Assembly: GCA_019096065.1 (NCBI GenBank)
Contig: JAGUCH010000010.1
Span: 204,241-268,240, forward strand
Length of the DNA stretch: 64,000 nt
From: Paracyclopina nana
Taxonomy: Eukaryota > Arthropoda > Copepoda > Cyclopoida > Cyclopettidae
Reading direction: 5' to 3'
The translations under genes were made by a program, and so were the position numbers. Within the stretch, counting starts at the first letter, position 1. Every line of letters starts with the position of its first letter. The notes under the pieces were generated by a model, which did not search any database, was not told where the DNA came from, and worked only from the letters and a program-made list of their open reading frames with translations. Below are positions 10,901-22,512 of the stretch, piece after piece.

Positions 10901-13900
10901 AATACGAATAATAATGTGGATCATCCGGAACCTTTGGATGTCGTGGATGAGGATCTTTGCAAAGAGGCGTTCAGTCTCTATGACAAATCCGGATCCGGAA
11001 CCATTCCAAAGGAGGTGAGCCATGTTTTATTTTGCATTTTCAGCTTAATTAGGAACCAATAATTGATTTGGAGCCGGAGGCAAGTTTTGGAGAATGTGCA
11101 ACTTTTGCAGAATCAATGGCATTTGTCGCCGCCTCTGAAAGATTCTTGCATGGTGATTCAAGTAGGGATTGGTGAGGCCACTTTTGGCAAAAAAGGGTTT
11201 CTTTGGGTTGGCCCGGATCACCAATTCCGGAATCTGATTCTGCAACGGTTCGCTGTTCCGGTTAAACTTGAAGACTGGCGTTGAATCGGTCTGGCTTTTT
11301 TGGCAAATCACCCTCAAAATGTCGGTGCATTTGAATGCCCTAAACCGCACTGAGTCGCCAGGCAAAGCAGCATAGCACGTTTTGCCATCGTTGTAATTGC
11401 TGATCCAGTACCAATGACCCCGACTGAAATCATAGCCAGAAAATTGCCGCTTCACCCTTGTCTGTTTCTCCACAAAATCCACACTGGTGTCCACCTCAAC
11501 CTCAGTTTCTTCAGTCGTCTCATTGATCCTAGATGAGGAGTTTCCACTACTCTTGGCTGCTTCTTCGATATTGAAAATGTCGAAAAAGTCAAAAGAGGGC
11601 AGCACTGCGCCCAAATTGGCGCAGTAATCAAAAGCGCCCTGAAAAGAAAGGATATTTGATCAATCAAATTGATGAACCAAGTTTAAGATATGATTCCGGA
11701 TTGGGCGATATCTCCAAACCCCGAGAAACCCTTTTAAGCCAAGAGTCATTTCACCAATTGGCCACTTTATCACCGCTGAAGAATCCGTGAGAGTGGCAGA
11801 AAATGAGATTGATTCCATGCAAATTGTACATTTTCCAATTTTGCGGGCGGAGGGAAGGCGCGCCCCCCACAATAAGTACGCAGGAAATTGCTTACCTGAA
11901 AAGTGTTTTGAATCACCGGAGGTGAAATGAAGGTTTTGCTGGCAATTTTGGGCGGCAAAGTGGGCAAGGTGGCCAATTTTTTGGGCGGAGATGAAGGCAT
12001 AGGTGGGTTCGGAATGAAGACGGGCTCAGGGCTTGTCGTGCTAATGGCTGGAGCAGCCGAGGTTGGGGCCCTGGTTGTGAAAACTACCACAGGTGGCGCT
12101 GTAGGTGCGAAGGTGCAAACCCCGTTGAGGATTTTCTTGGGGGGCAAGCATGGAGGCTCCACCTCTAAAAAGCAAAAATTCCAAATGAATGAGCAGTGTC
12201 CTTATCAAAAAGCCTAAAAAGGTGCCTTCAGCCAAAAAAGCTGGTGGCTTTCTCTTCCTTTGACATCAACTTCAAACGGGAAAAAGTTTTTTCTTATCCC
12301 TCGCACGAATGTGGTGTTCATCTACACCTTCTGTATTTATAGGCGAGCATGAGCATAACAGGCCAAAAATGAGCATGCTTTTCAAAAATGTGCAATTATA
12401 GCCAAAAACTGTTATTTTAGCCGAAAAAGAGCTGATTTAGCCGAAAAAGTGCTTATTTAGCCGAAAAAGTGCTTATTTAGCCGAAAAAGTGCTTATTTAG
12501 CCGAAAAACTGTTATTAATTAGCCGAATATTGTTATTAAGTGGAACAACTGTAATTTCTGCCCAAAACCGGATATTTTTGCCGAAAATGTGTTATTTAAG
12601 CCGAATTTGTGTTATTTCAGCCAAAATAGCGTAAACATTGTTATTTTAGCCGAACAATTGCTATTTTAGCCGAAATTGGCTTAAAAACCTTTTGAGCAGA
12701 AAATTACATGTATTTCAACCTAATTGCAATGTTAGCCAAAAATGTGTGTTTAAGGCCAATTACAAGTGTATTGTTTGCCAAAATTGCGCCTTTTAGCAAA
12801 ATTCATGCATAGCTAAAGAAAAAATGCACTTTTCAGCCAAAAAACTGTGATTTCAGCCAAAATCTATAAGAAATGCAGATCTCACTGAAAAATATTTAAG
12901 GTTTGGTATTTTAGCAGATGAACAGCACATTAACTTACCACATCCATCGTCTCGGGTCGAGCCGGAAATAAAAAGGCCACGTGTGTTAGATTGGCGCAAA
13001 GTTGGCCGGGAAAACTTTAAAAAGCATCGGTTTTCTCTCACATTGAACGTCCAAAATCTACAAAAGGGAAAAAATCACAAAATTGGCAAAATCAAATTTT
13101 AAGACCTCGCTGCAGCTCGGGCTGGAAAAAAATATGCTCGGCTCAAACTCCGGCCGTTATTAACTGTTTTTGGTTATCAATTATATTTTTTTTTACAAGG
13201 TGATGAATATTCACAATTTGACTATTCATTGATGCATGTGAAAAGGTCTCACAGAACATAAAAACAATTCGTGCAATTATAAATCACAACGCAGCTTTGA
13301 TTTGCCTGACTGAAGTCGCAATTTTTAGCGCAAATCCACAACAAAATTAATGAGGTGTTCATCTACTATGCTTGCAAGTTTTTAAAAATCATTCATAAAG
13401 CTCAAAAGCTCAAGAAGAGCCTTTTACTTTTTTGCCTTTTTCAAGGCAGAAAAAACTGAAATGGCCGAAAACTTTGACAAAAATAATGCCCGAAAAGTCA
13501 GAAAAATAGCGAAAAATCAGACGAGAAGTTTGAAAGAGCCGAAAATCCAGAATTAAGCCCCAAAGGTGCAATATTAAAAGTAATAAAAAAGGGCCGAAAG
13601 TGAAAAAAAGGGCCGAAAAGTGAAAAAGGGCCGAAATGTGAAAAAGGGCTGAAAAGTGAAAAAAGGGCTGAAAAGTGAAATAAGTGCCGAAAAGTGTAAA
13701 AACTGCCGAAAATTTCAAAAAAAGAGCCATTGTGCAATATTAATAGTAATAAAAAAGGGCCGAAAAGTGAAATAAATGCCGAAAAGTGTAAAAACTGCCG
13801 AAAAATTAAAAAAAAAGAGCCGAAAAGCGCGGAAAATGTGCCGAAAAGTGCATTTGTGGCCGAAAAGCTCAAAAAAGAGCCGAAACGTTTCAAAATCCCC

Positions 13901-16900
13901 GAAAAGTATCTAAAGGCCCGAAAATTCTTAAAAAGCCCGAAAAGTAAAAAAATTAGGACCGGGAATTGGAAAATCCAAAAAGGGCCAAAACTGACTCATT
14001 TTATTGGATTAACCAGTAACTTTACTTACTGACAAGCAGGATTGTCTTCGCATTGTTTAGCACAAGAGTCGTCTCGATCTGCGAAAATTCCGGGGCGGCC
14101 ATTTTGATTTGACAAGTCCAAATCACCTCCCAGGATTTCAACGTCCTCCAAAATGCAGCCTGATACAAAAAAACGCACCTCATACACCTACGTCAGTAAC
14201 TGTGTTCTTCTGCACACCTCATACTTTGTACATCTTATAAAAATTATCGTGCACCTGCTCCAAAAGCAAATGTTGATCAGTGCACCTACACATTTGGCCC
14301 TTACACCTGCAAGCCTACACCATTGGCAATTTACATGAAATCATCTTAACAAATGCATAAATTGTTTTTTAACACCTGTTGCTGAATGTTAGACTGCACA
14401 CCTGCATTAATTGCAATACACCTGGGTACGAGCTCATTACTTTTGCACCTTCACAATTGGACTGCGTACCTATAACACCGATGGCCATAGCACCTGAGTT
14501 AAAATAATGAATTTCTGTGCACCTTATGTTAAGGTCTGTGGCACTACAAATATTTGTATTTTGCACCTGGTTTATTTTATTATGTTTTTGCACCTGCTTT
14601 TTTGGTCTTTGAATAGAAGATTATTGGAATGTCCATCTAAGCACCTACTTTGACTGTTAATTTGCATGCTTCACACCTCATCAACCTAGTATGAATTTTG
14701 AAAATGCACCTGCACCTATTATTTTCGAATGGTGGCCAAAACAGCTTAGGAATCTAGTGGAGAAATGCCAGATGCGGCTAAATTAGTTTAGGTCGCAATT
14801 GGGTTACTAATGGGAAAGAAAGGCCAAATTGGCCTTTGTTTAGCCTTTAATTGGATGCTTGTCTGATGCTTTTATCAGAATCTCATCCAAACAAAAACGG
14901 AGAAGCAAGCTGCAGCACCTCTAAAATGCACCTGCTTCATCTGTCTTATTGACTCCTCAAAGTTGCGAAGTAAGAGAATTTCCATTATTACACCTAGCAA
15001 ACACCTTTAGTGCACCTGAAGAGCACCTACAATGCACCATAAAAGACATTTTTGTCACTTCAAACAGACCTGAGATACCTCTTAATTTTAACATCTAACT
15101 TGTGCACCTGCATCGCACCTGCATTGCACCTTCATTGCACCTTCATTGAAAATGCATTTTTACCTACATTGCACTTGAAGATTGCAGAAAGTACCTGAAA
15201 TCCACCTGAGTAGCACCTTTCAAAGCACCGGTCATTGAACTATTAAATGAGGCACACCTAGTTTAGCACCTGAATTATTGCTCTATAAAACTAGGAAATT
15301 GGCCTATTCAGCCTTTAGTCTTGCCTGCTCTGCAATAATCTGGTCCACTTCCACAATATCCGTAGGAGCTGCAGCACTGGCCAGGTTTGCAATCTGCATC
15401 AATGTCGCATGTCCCTTGAGCCTTGGCAAGGCCAAAAAGGCCATCAGCACTACTACCAATGAGGTCGTCCTCAACATTGCTACCAAGGTCCCTTATTTTA
15501 TTCCCTAAAAAAGAGAGGCCTTCACTCAATGTTGATGGAACTAGGAAATTGACTGGACTGTCGATGGATGATCAAGTTTGCGTCATGCCCAATGCACCTA
15601 CTACAATATGCATGAATGTTGTAAGCACAGTGTGGGAAAATGGCGAAAAATCATCCATGTCCAGCTATGTAAAAATGGCGAATCCTTGCGAATTGAAATG
15701 TTTTGCTTGAACGCATCATCGTAATTGAAAAAGCTCAGTTATATCATTTAATAATAATTATAATATACAGACTTACAATATTTGCGTTAAATTACTAAAT
15801 CTCGTCCACAAATTGACGTCTTATAAGCAAAGTAATTTTAAGAAATGCATGCCAATTCTGACTGAGTGTTTTGTGCGCAGACTAAAAGGCTGGTTTGCCA
15901 ATTTGGTTTCTTGCAAATACACAAAAATTCACTTTATGTTCTGAGAAATATTGGCGAAAAAAGACCACTTTTGGTGCTGTGGGAACACAATATAAGGGGG
16001 AAGTGGTGTGCCATGGTGAATTTGTGGAATTTTTATGAGGTGCCATTGGTGATGCTTTATCTGTGGCGAGTTGCCAAAAAGGGGCTGGCATCAATAACGC
16101 GTGACATGTGCAAAGAAGGAGAGTTTGTCCAATATGTTCAATGGTGGCCAACTTTCGCAAATAAGACGCCCTCAAAATGAATGTCCTTTATTAGAGCTCC
16201 AAAGGTTGCGTGAATACATGTACATGGGCTTTTATTTGCCATAATAATTAGTATTTTTCTCTATGATATTTTGTGTCATTGGAAGCAATGTAATTGGCAA
16301 GAAAGCCTTTTGTGCACTTTTCAAAACACCAACTGAGCATTGCGTTAGATTTTTCAAGATTTGTATTTTTTCACTAAATAAATTGCTCTTTTTTTAACAA
16401 CATGTTCGTAATGAAATTAGCCTAGCAAGATATTGACAAGTATCTATATATGTACTACGTATTGATGTTAAATCAAGCAAAAATCCGGCTTACAAAAAAG
16501 TAACCGAATGTTTGATTATTAACGTTTTTAACAGTCGTATACTGTTATCTATACATTTTTATTGATGAATAATGATCGCAGAAGAGTTCAATTCCTCTAG
16601 ATTTTCAAAAGTTACATGGATGGACATTAAAGATTTCCTGCCATTTTCTTTCAGGAGCTGACAGCCCTACTTAGGACAATGGGCCAGAATCCCAGTGACA
16701 GCGAGGTCAATGATATGATCAACGAGGTTGACGTTGATGGCTCCGGTGTCCTCGATTTTGGAGAATTTCTGGCCTTCGTCAGGCGACTCATGCGGAAAGG
16801 AGACCCAGAAAATGAGCTCAGAGAAGCTTACAGAAGGTCATCAATACCCTACAATCAAAGGTTCATATAAGGTTCATGACGACTATTATTGCTTACCTTT

Positions 16901-18650
16901 ATTTTTTATTTTGGGCTTTGTGACAGATTAGACTTTTGACAGTTTAGACTTTTGACAGATTAGACTTTTGGCACTTTATACTTTTGACATTTTAGACTTT
17001 TGACACTTTACACTTTTGACACAATGACTTTTGGATGAGTATATACTTTAGGTTTTTTTAGATTTAACTTTTAACAGTTAAGACTTTTGACATGTTAGAC
17101 TTTTGACCGTTTAGACTTTTGTCAGGTTAGACTTTTGACCGTTTAGACTTTTGACCGTTTAGACTTTTGACAGGTTAGACTTTTGACAGTTCAGACTTTG
17201 GACAGTGTAAACTTTGGACAGTTTAGACTTTGGACAGTTTAGACTTTGGACATTTTAGACTTTGGACAGCTTTATGAATTTTGACAACTTTTACGACTTC
17301 TTTAAGACTTTTGGATCTTTGAAACGAATATTGTAGCAAGGCATTTGGCTTTAGCTGAAAAGTAATTAGGTTAATTTTAAGCTTTTGATGTGCAGTGGCT
17401 TTAATCAAGGCTTTTAGAGTGACACAAAATGCACCTGAAGGTTCTTTTTGGTTGGGGAGCATGAAATTGTGTGTGAGCGTTGCACATTTTGCCATCAAAA
17501 GCTTATCCTAAAACTTTTTTTTGTCAGGAAAGGAGAGAGTTGTGCAATATTTCAGAGGCTGAAGGGAGATTTTGTTGCTTCTCCCTTGAGAGAGAGAGCT
17601 GTGAATTACCATTTTAAAAACCTGCATGCATCCTTTTTTGTAATATAGGGAAAAAGTTGGCATTCTTTTCTCTTCTAGATTCAAGTCTATCTTGACTCAA
17701 ATCACCTCAAAATAATCTTGACTCAAATCAACTCAAATTCATCTTGACACAAATTAATCTTGATTCAAGTATATTGTGACTCAAATTAATCTTGACTCAA
17801 ATTAATTTTGACTCAAATTAATTTTGACTCAAAATAATTTTGACTCAAATTAATTTTGACTCAAATTAATCTTGACTCAAATTAATCTTGACTCAAATTA
17901 ATCTTGACTCAAATTAATCTTGACTCAAATTAATCTTGACTAAAATTAATCTTGACTCAAATTATTCTTGACTCAAGTCCATCTTGACGCAAGTCCATCT
18001 TGACTCAAGTCCATCTTGACTCAAGTCCATCTTGACTCAAGTCCATCTTGACTCAAGTCCATCTTGACTCAAGTCCATCTTGACTCAAGTCCATCTTGAC
18101 TCAAGTCCATCTTGACTCAAGTCCATCTTGACTCAAGTCCATCTTGACTCAAGTCCATCTTGACTCAAGTCCATCTTGACTCAAGTCCATCTTGACTCAA
18201 GTCCATCTTGACTCAAGTCCATCTTGACTCAAGTCCATCTTGACTCAAGTCCATCTTGACTCAAGTCCATCTTGACTCAAGTCCATCTTGACTCAAGTCC
18301 ATTCTGACTCAAGTCCATCTTGACTCAAGTCCATCTTGACCATGACGACTCAAAAGCCAAGTCTGCTGCCTCAAGTGTCTTAATAACGGCTCTTGACTGA
18401 TGTCTTTGTCTCTGAATTCCGTCAGCAGACTCCGATTGTATTTTACCAGAGCTCAAATTGTGTTTCGCCTGGTTTCAGGTTTGACCCAGATTCTGAGGGC
18501 TTTGTGAGCTTGGAGGAACTTCGCTATGTCCTCAGTAATTTGCCCGTTCGAATTCCGAAGCAAGAAATCGAGGAGATGGTCAAGGCTGCAGACCAAGATG
18601 GCGACGGGAAGATCTCATTCCAGGAATTTAGGGCCTTGCTTGGCATGTAA
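10901..18650 (+). CDS. Calmodulin-like protein, four EF hands (gene 1)
   Basis: Exons 10901-11014, 16655-16836 and 18479-18650 give about 155 residues with closing phases (0, then 2). The four calcium-binding loops are DKSGSGTIPKEE, DVDGSGVLDFGE, DPDSEGFVSLEE and DQDGDGKISFQE. Each has acidic or polar ligands at positions 1, 3, 5 and 12 and the Gly at 6, so all four look able to bind calcium. GQNP and DMINEVD match the calmodulin EF1-EF2 linker and EF2. The first loop is built across intron 1: both GAG codons at the junction are needed to place Glu at position 12, which fixes the acceptor at 16654/16655. Intron 1 is 5.6 kb and hosts a minus-strand gene; intron 2 is largely minisatellite. AATAAA lies at 18671-18676. 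The start codon is unresolved. It is probably a cytosolic calcium sensor rather than calmodulin itself, given the divergence. Confidence 0.85.
11045..15504 (-). CDS. Hevein-like + PAN/apple + C-type lectin protein, nested gene
   Basis: Five exons in transcript order: 15504-15325, 14159-14030, 13057-12939, 12164-11896 and 11638-11045 (429 residues plus stop; all phases close). Exon 1 ends in a chitin-binding type 1 domain with C-x5-C-x4-CC-x5-C-x6-C-x3-C (core CCSSYGYCGSGPDYC). Exons 2-3 form a PAN/apple domain (CAKQCEDNPACQFW, RCFLKF, GLFISGSTRDDGC). Exon 4 is a Pro/Thr/Ala-rich linker after PPCLPPKKILNGVC. Exon 5 starts GAFDYCANLGAVLPSF and contains YWISNYNDGKTCYAAL and KCTDILRVICQ, the two ends of a C-type lectin fold separated by an acidic insert containing RVKRQ. 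The first intron uses a GC donor (GAGCAG/GCAAGA); splicing there supplies the last hevein cysteine. The acceptor before exon 1 (CTCTTTTTTAG) means a signal-peptide exon lies further upstream; it was not found. Likely secreted and carbohydrate-binding. The gene lies wholly inside intron 1 of EF-hand gene 1. Confidence 0.8.
12361..12860. repeat. 20 bp minisatellite, AGCCGAAAAAGTGCTTATTT
   Basis: It occupies most of the minus-strand intron 12165-12938. Units are clean at 12400-12520 and diverge to the right (GCCAAAA.TGTG). Confidence 0.8.
13410..13990. repeat. ~17-18 bp minisatellite, GCCGAAAAGTGAAAAAGG
   Basis: It fills the minus-strand intron 13058-14029 that splits the PAN domain. A larger duplication is visible: the segment ending GTGCAATATTAAAAGTAAT recurs near 13731-13750. 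Open frames through it on both strands are repeat artefacts. Confidence 0.85.
14160..15275. repeat. Dispersed CACCT/TGCACCTG words, irregular repeat
   Basis: Some 40 copies of GCACCT or CACCTG lie at variable 10-40 bp spacing inside the GC-AG intron of the nested gene. There is no fixed period. On the transcribed strand each reads CAGGTG/AGGTGC. Confidence 0.7.
15505..16654. other. Rest of intron 1 of EF-hand gene 1, expected to hold the start of the nested gene
   Basis: A minus-strand exon ending in phase 1 is required here or further right. A possible ATG-led frame near 15650 with a GTGCAT donor lacks a convincing signal peptide. No other feature is supported. Confidence 0.4.
16915..17275. 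repeat. ~16 bp minisatellite, GTTTAGACTTTTGACA
   Basis: About 20 units in intron 2 of EF-hand gene 1. Subtypes CTTTTGAC (left) and CTTTGGAC (right) form separate blocks. Confidence 0.85.
17680..18345. repeat. 16 bp minisatellite in two blocks, ATTAATCTTGACTCAA then GTCCATCTTGACTCAA
   Basis: About 40 units. The type changes abruptly at about 17970 from ATTAAT to GTCCAT spacers while CTTGACTCAA is kept. The right block is almost perfectly homogeneous, including one CC/ATTCTGACTC variant near 18300. Confidence 0.93.
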
Positions 18651-18689
18651 CCAGTTGGCCTTAAATGTAGAATAAAGGCAATCTATGGC

Positions 18690-19068
18690 TCAAGTCTCCT
18701 TGATTCAAATCTCTCTTGACTCAAAGAAATTTTAACCTCAAACTAATTTTGGCTCAAACTAATTTTGACTCATTTAATTGTGACTCAAACTAATTTTGAC
18801 TCAATTAATTTTGACTCAAACTAATTTTGACTCATTTAATTTTGACTCAAACTAATTTTGACTCATTTAATTTTGACTCAAACTAATTTTGACTCAAACT
18901 AATTTTGACTCAAACTAATTTTGACTCAAACTAATTTTGACTCAAAGTAATTTTGACTCAACCTAATTTTGACTCTCCCTAATTTTGACTCATTTAATTT
19001 TGACTCAAACTAATTTTAACTCAAACTAATTTTGACTCAAAGAATTTTTGACTCAAAGAAATTTACAA
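18690..19068. repeat. 16 bp minisatellite, CTAATTTTGACTCAAA
   Basis: About 22 units, some shortened to TTTAATTTTGACTCA. It begins about 40 bp after the stop codon of EF-hand gene 1 and shares the TTGACTCAA core with the intron 2 array, so the last exon lies between two related arrays. Confidence 0.9.
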
Positions 19069-20761
19069 TTTCATTTCCAAGCCATAAAAAGCAAATGGAG
19101 TGCAAGAAATCAGTTCTCAATCGAGATTTATTTTTGGCCTTTTTGGCCTTTTTCGCCTAAGTCGAAAAGAAGAAGAAATGAGAAGCATGTGAAGAAGCAC
19201 AGAAGAGACCATGCAATATGAGCGCGTGCGCTCATCATTGCGCGCGCGCGCGCACGCGGAACGAAGAGCCCACCGTGGCCTTGCTTGCAGCCTTTACTAG
19301 TACTACTATACTAGAGTAGTGAAGCAGCCTTTCGGCCAATAACTGCTGTATAGTAGCGCCCTGGGCAAAAGCTGGTGGCGGTGGAGAGAGAGAGAGAGAG
19401 AGCTCAAGAAAGGCCAAAGCCTTGGCATTGCACGCAAGACCACAACAAAGTACAGAAGTAGCCTAAAATAGTTAAATTGTAACAGTGTGATAATACTTTA
19501 ACAACTACATATAGATAGAGCATGAGAGGGAGGCTCTTGAACTGCTCCATTGTTGGCCTTGCTGCAAAGGCCACCAGCAGCATTCCGGTGTGGACAGGTA
19601 AGAAGGCCTTTTCTGCTTATTACACACTTATTTCAGCCTTGTGCCAAGAAAGCAACAGTGGATTTGGAAAAGGTCTTCAAAGGCCAATAAAGGCTGGAAA
19701 ATGATATTGGCCAAGGTGGAAAAAAATAACTACATTCCTTAGAACATTTGGGCTCAATGCAAAGTTCTAAAACTTTATAAATTTGACGACATTTCTAAAT
19801 GATTTCGATACAAATCTGCATTGAGACTTGATTTCGACTGCTTGAATTGCTTGGCTAAGCTTTCTAGTGAAATAGATAAAGAAGCTGTTGCTTAACTCAT
19901 GAACGAGAATTGATTCTCACTTTTGAAAGGCCTCAGATTATAATTTAAAGAAAAGATTTCAAAGGCTTTTTGGATACAGCTGTGTATTTCTAAGCTGTAA
20001 GCAGGTAATGCAGCATGTTTGGGGGTTGCTTTCTCAATGCAACTGGACTTAAATCAGATACTTAAGGATCTGATAGTAGCTTTTGTAAGTTTAGGCTGTC
20101 CATTTGAGAGAGGAAATCAATTTGGCAGGTAGAAAATTCAATCAATCCATAATGCCTTGGAAAATCTATGTGAAAAGAGGGAGCAAAACCAATAAATCAC
20201 TCGGGAAGCTGACAGTGGCACAAATTTCAGAACCTACTACCATCTCTTACATAAAGTTTTCTTTTTTCCACCCAAAGAAAAAAGAAAATAGAAGAATATG
20301 TTCCACAGCTTTTGTAGTTAAGCCAAGCGTAAAGGGAAAACCTTGTCGCTAAGAAACTTTAGTTGAAGCTTACAATTTCACTGGAAAGCTCTGGAAAGCC
20401 GATTGAGGCAAATAAATCTCGTCTCAATGCTGGTTTTCCAGTACTTCAACGTCAGCTGTTGCTGCCCTGAATAAATGCAATAAAGGAAATGGCGAGCTGT
20501 GTGTGTGGTTGGCATAACTGAACCACTCAATCCTCATTTCAAGGAAGAAGTTGAGCAAACAGACAATAACTTTGTGCTAGCGAAGAAAAGTTTTCACAAG
20601 TGGAAAGCCGCTTCACTGCATACAGAAGAGCAGCTATAGTAGAAGTTTGCCCTTAATTTCGCAGTAGGACCTTTTCTTCCTTAATGAAGTCGCACTCTTG
20701 TGTGTCACCAGCAATGTGTCACATTCAAATTGCTGGAACGCCCTTTAGATTTATTTGTCTC
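19069..20761. other. Intergenic DNA between the two EF-hand genes
   Basis: It contains an alternating CG tract (about 19239-19259) and a GA tract (19383-19402). GTGGACAG/GTAAGAAGG at about 19595 is a good donor and could end an untranslated first exon of EF-hand gene 2, but this cannot be shown from sequence alone. Confidence 0.4.
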
Positions 20762-21455
20762 GTATTCATTTAATTTGTGCGCAGTAGGATCTGCTGATGA
20801 GGCTCCTTGACTCAGTTTTGGCACCAGGCTCTTCGGTATGCTGTAATAATGTTACCATAATCTAATAATTTGAATAGCAATCTTTTTCCCACCTCAAATG
20901 ATGCATGTTCAAACATATGGTTGCAACGAAGAAGATTTGTTGCATACAACAATTTCGAAATGAAGCATTAGAAAGCAAATTGGGGCTGGCAAACAGAGTC
21001 TCATTAATGATTGCTTTGCCCTACACTAGATAAAGACAAACAACTTTCTCTTCGGGGAGCGATTTGAATGTGACACACTTAAGTTCACTGCTGCTGTAGG
21101 ACCTTTTCTCGCTTGATAAAGTCACACTCTTGTGTCATCAGCAAACTCCTAATGTGTCACATTCAAATTGCCAGTGTTTGCCTTTGCCGAGTTTAGGACA
21201 AAGCAATCACTAATGAGACTCGGTTTGCCAGCCACATTTTGCTTTCTAATGCTAGGTAGTGAAATTGTTGTACGCTCCAAATCTTCTTTGTTGCAACGAT
21301 ATGCTTGGACGTACATCGGTTGAGGTAGGAAGGAGATTGCTATTCAAATTATTAGATTATGGTAACATTATTACAGCATACCAAAGAGCCTGGTGCCAAA
21401 ACTGAGGCGAGGAGCCTCATCAGCAGATCCTACTGCACACAAATTAAATGAATAC
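20762..21455. mobile_element. Foldback element with ~260 bp inverted arms
   Basis: The left arm from 20762 (GTATTCATTTAATTTGTG) pairs with the right arm ending at 21455 (reverse complement, ending TTAAATGAATAC). Arms run to about 21022 and from about 21195, imperfectly matched, for example around TTTTGGCACCAGGCTCTT. An inner part (TTTGAATGTGACACA and TGTGTCACATTCAAA) extends the fold. No transposase frame is present, so it is a non-autonomous MITE or foldback type. Confidence 0.75.
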
Positions 21456-22463
21456 ATATTGCTTTCCCCTGCTGTAGCCAACCATAAATAACATGGTCTG
21501 GTTTTGACACTTTAATCAACCCAGTCCAACCTGCAAATGTAGCACATCTCTAGAGCTTTCCGAAAGCATATTCTTTTAATAAAGGTTGTGATGAATGATA
21601 TATTTTGAGCAAATTCAAATGATTTTCCTCACTCAGTTGACTTCTCTGGAGCTTCTTAAAGAAAAAACAGCAAAAAAGTCAAATTTCCATTGAGGACTTA
21701 TAAGTATGTTCGAGAAAGCACGAGATTACTTGCAGATGAACATTAGCAGTAGTCAATATATGGCATTCATTGGGATTATAGCTGTATTTTAAGGCATCAG
21801 CATGGTGAGCAGCTTTCTTTTTCCGGGCTTTGCTAATGGATCAAGCTAAGTCCTTCATCTACTCGATGAAGGCAAGCAGAAGATCTGCATTGCTTCACAA
21901 TTCTTAAATCAAGTCTCATTACTGATTTCTTTGCCATTTGCTAGTACTGAAACATTTGCGAATATGTCTCAAGTGTTCTGTTGATGCATGTGGAGTGAGT
22001 ACAAGTGTCCTTGGGCAGAAACAAGCTGATCATCCATGTATTTACCCAATTGGCTGTAATTGCATAACACAACAATACTTATGTGCTAGGACTTGGGATC
22101 CAGCCATAAATAAAGGACCTAAGCTGTATTTCCCTACGCACACAGGCATAAAGTTAATGGTGTGAAACTAAACAGTTTCCTTCAACATTTGCTTTTTTAG
22201 AAAGTTAAGGGAAAGCATATAAATGCCTTTTTCATTTCCAACCACACACACACACTTGAGAAGAATATATTTGAAAGTTTGCTGGAAATGCCATCTTCTC
22301 AGCCAGGAAGAATGCAACATCAGCAAAATAGCCCTGGTGAAATGAAATTCTTCAGCAGTCGCGAAATGAATGGGTAGCTAATTAAGCGGATAAAGTCCCA
22401 AGGGACATTAGGAAGCTCAATGGTATACAACTAAGAAAAGGCGGTCTGTTCTCTGTCTTCCAG
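21456..22463. other. Region upstream of EF-hand gene 2
   Basis: No recognised gene. It ends in CTCTGTCTTCCAG at 22451-22463, an acceptor for the exon that carries the start codon. Confidence 0.45.
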
Positions 22464-22512
22464 GAAATTGAGGCTTCCATTCTCCTTCATCTTCATTACT
22501 ACCAGCAACAAA

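Noticed and set aside
13410-14032. Lys/Phe-rich frames on both strands
   Set aside because: They cover the GCCGAAAAGTG minisatellite inside an intron of the nested gene.
15304-15486. Minus-strand frame beginning with a signal-peptide-like stretch (LRTTSLVVVLMAFLALP)
   Set aside because: It is out of frame with the hevein domain, whose cysteine spacing and splice phases are all consistent.
16651-16660. Alternative acceptor three bases later (CAGGAG, NAGNAG type)
   Set aside because: It would remove Glu 12 of the first calcium-binding loop; the upstream AG gives a full 12-residue loop.
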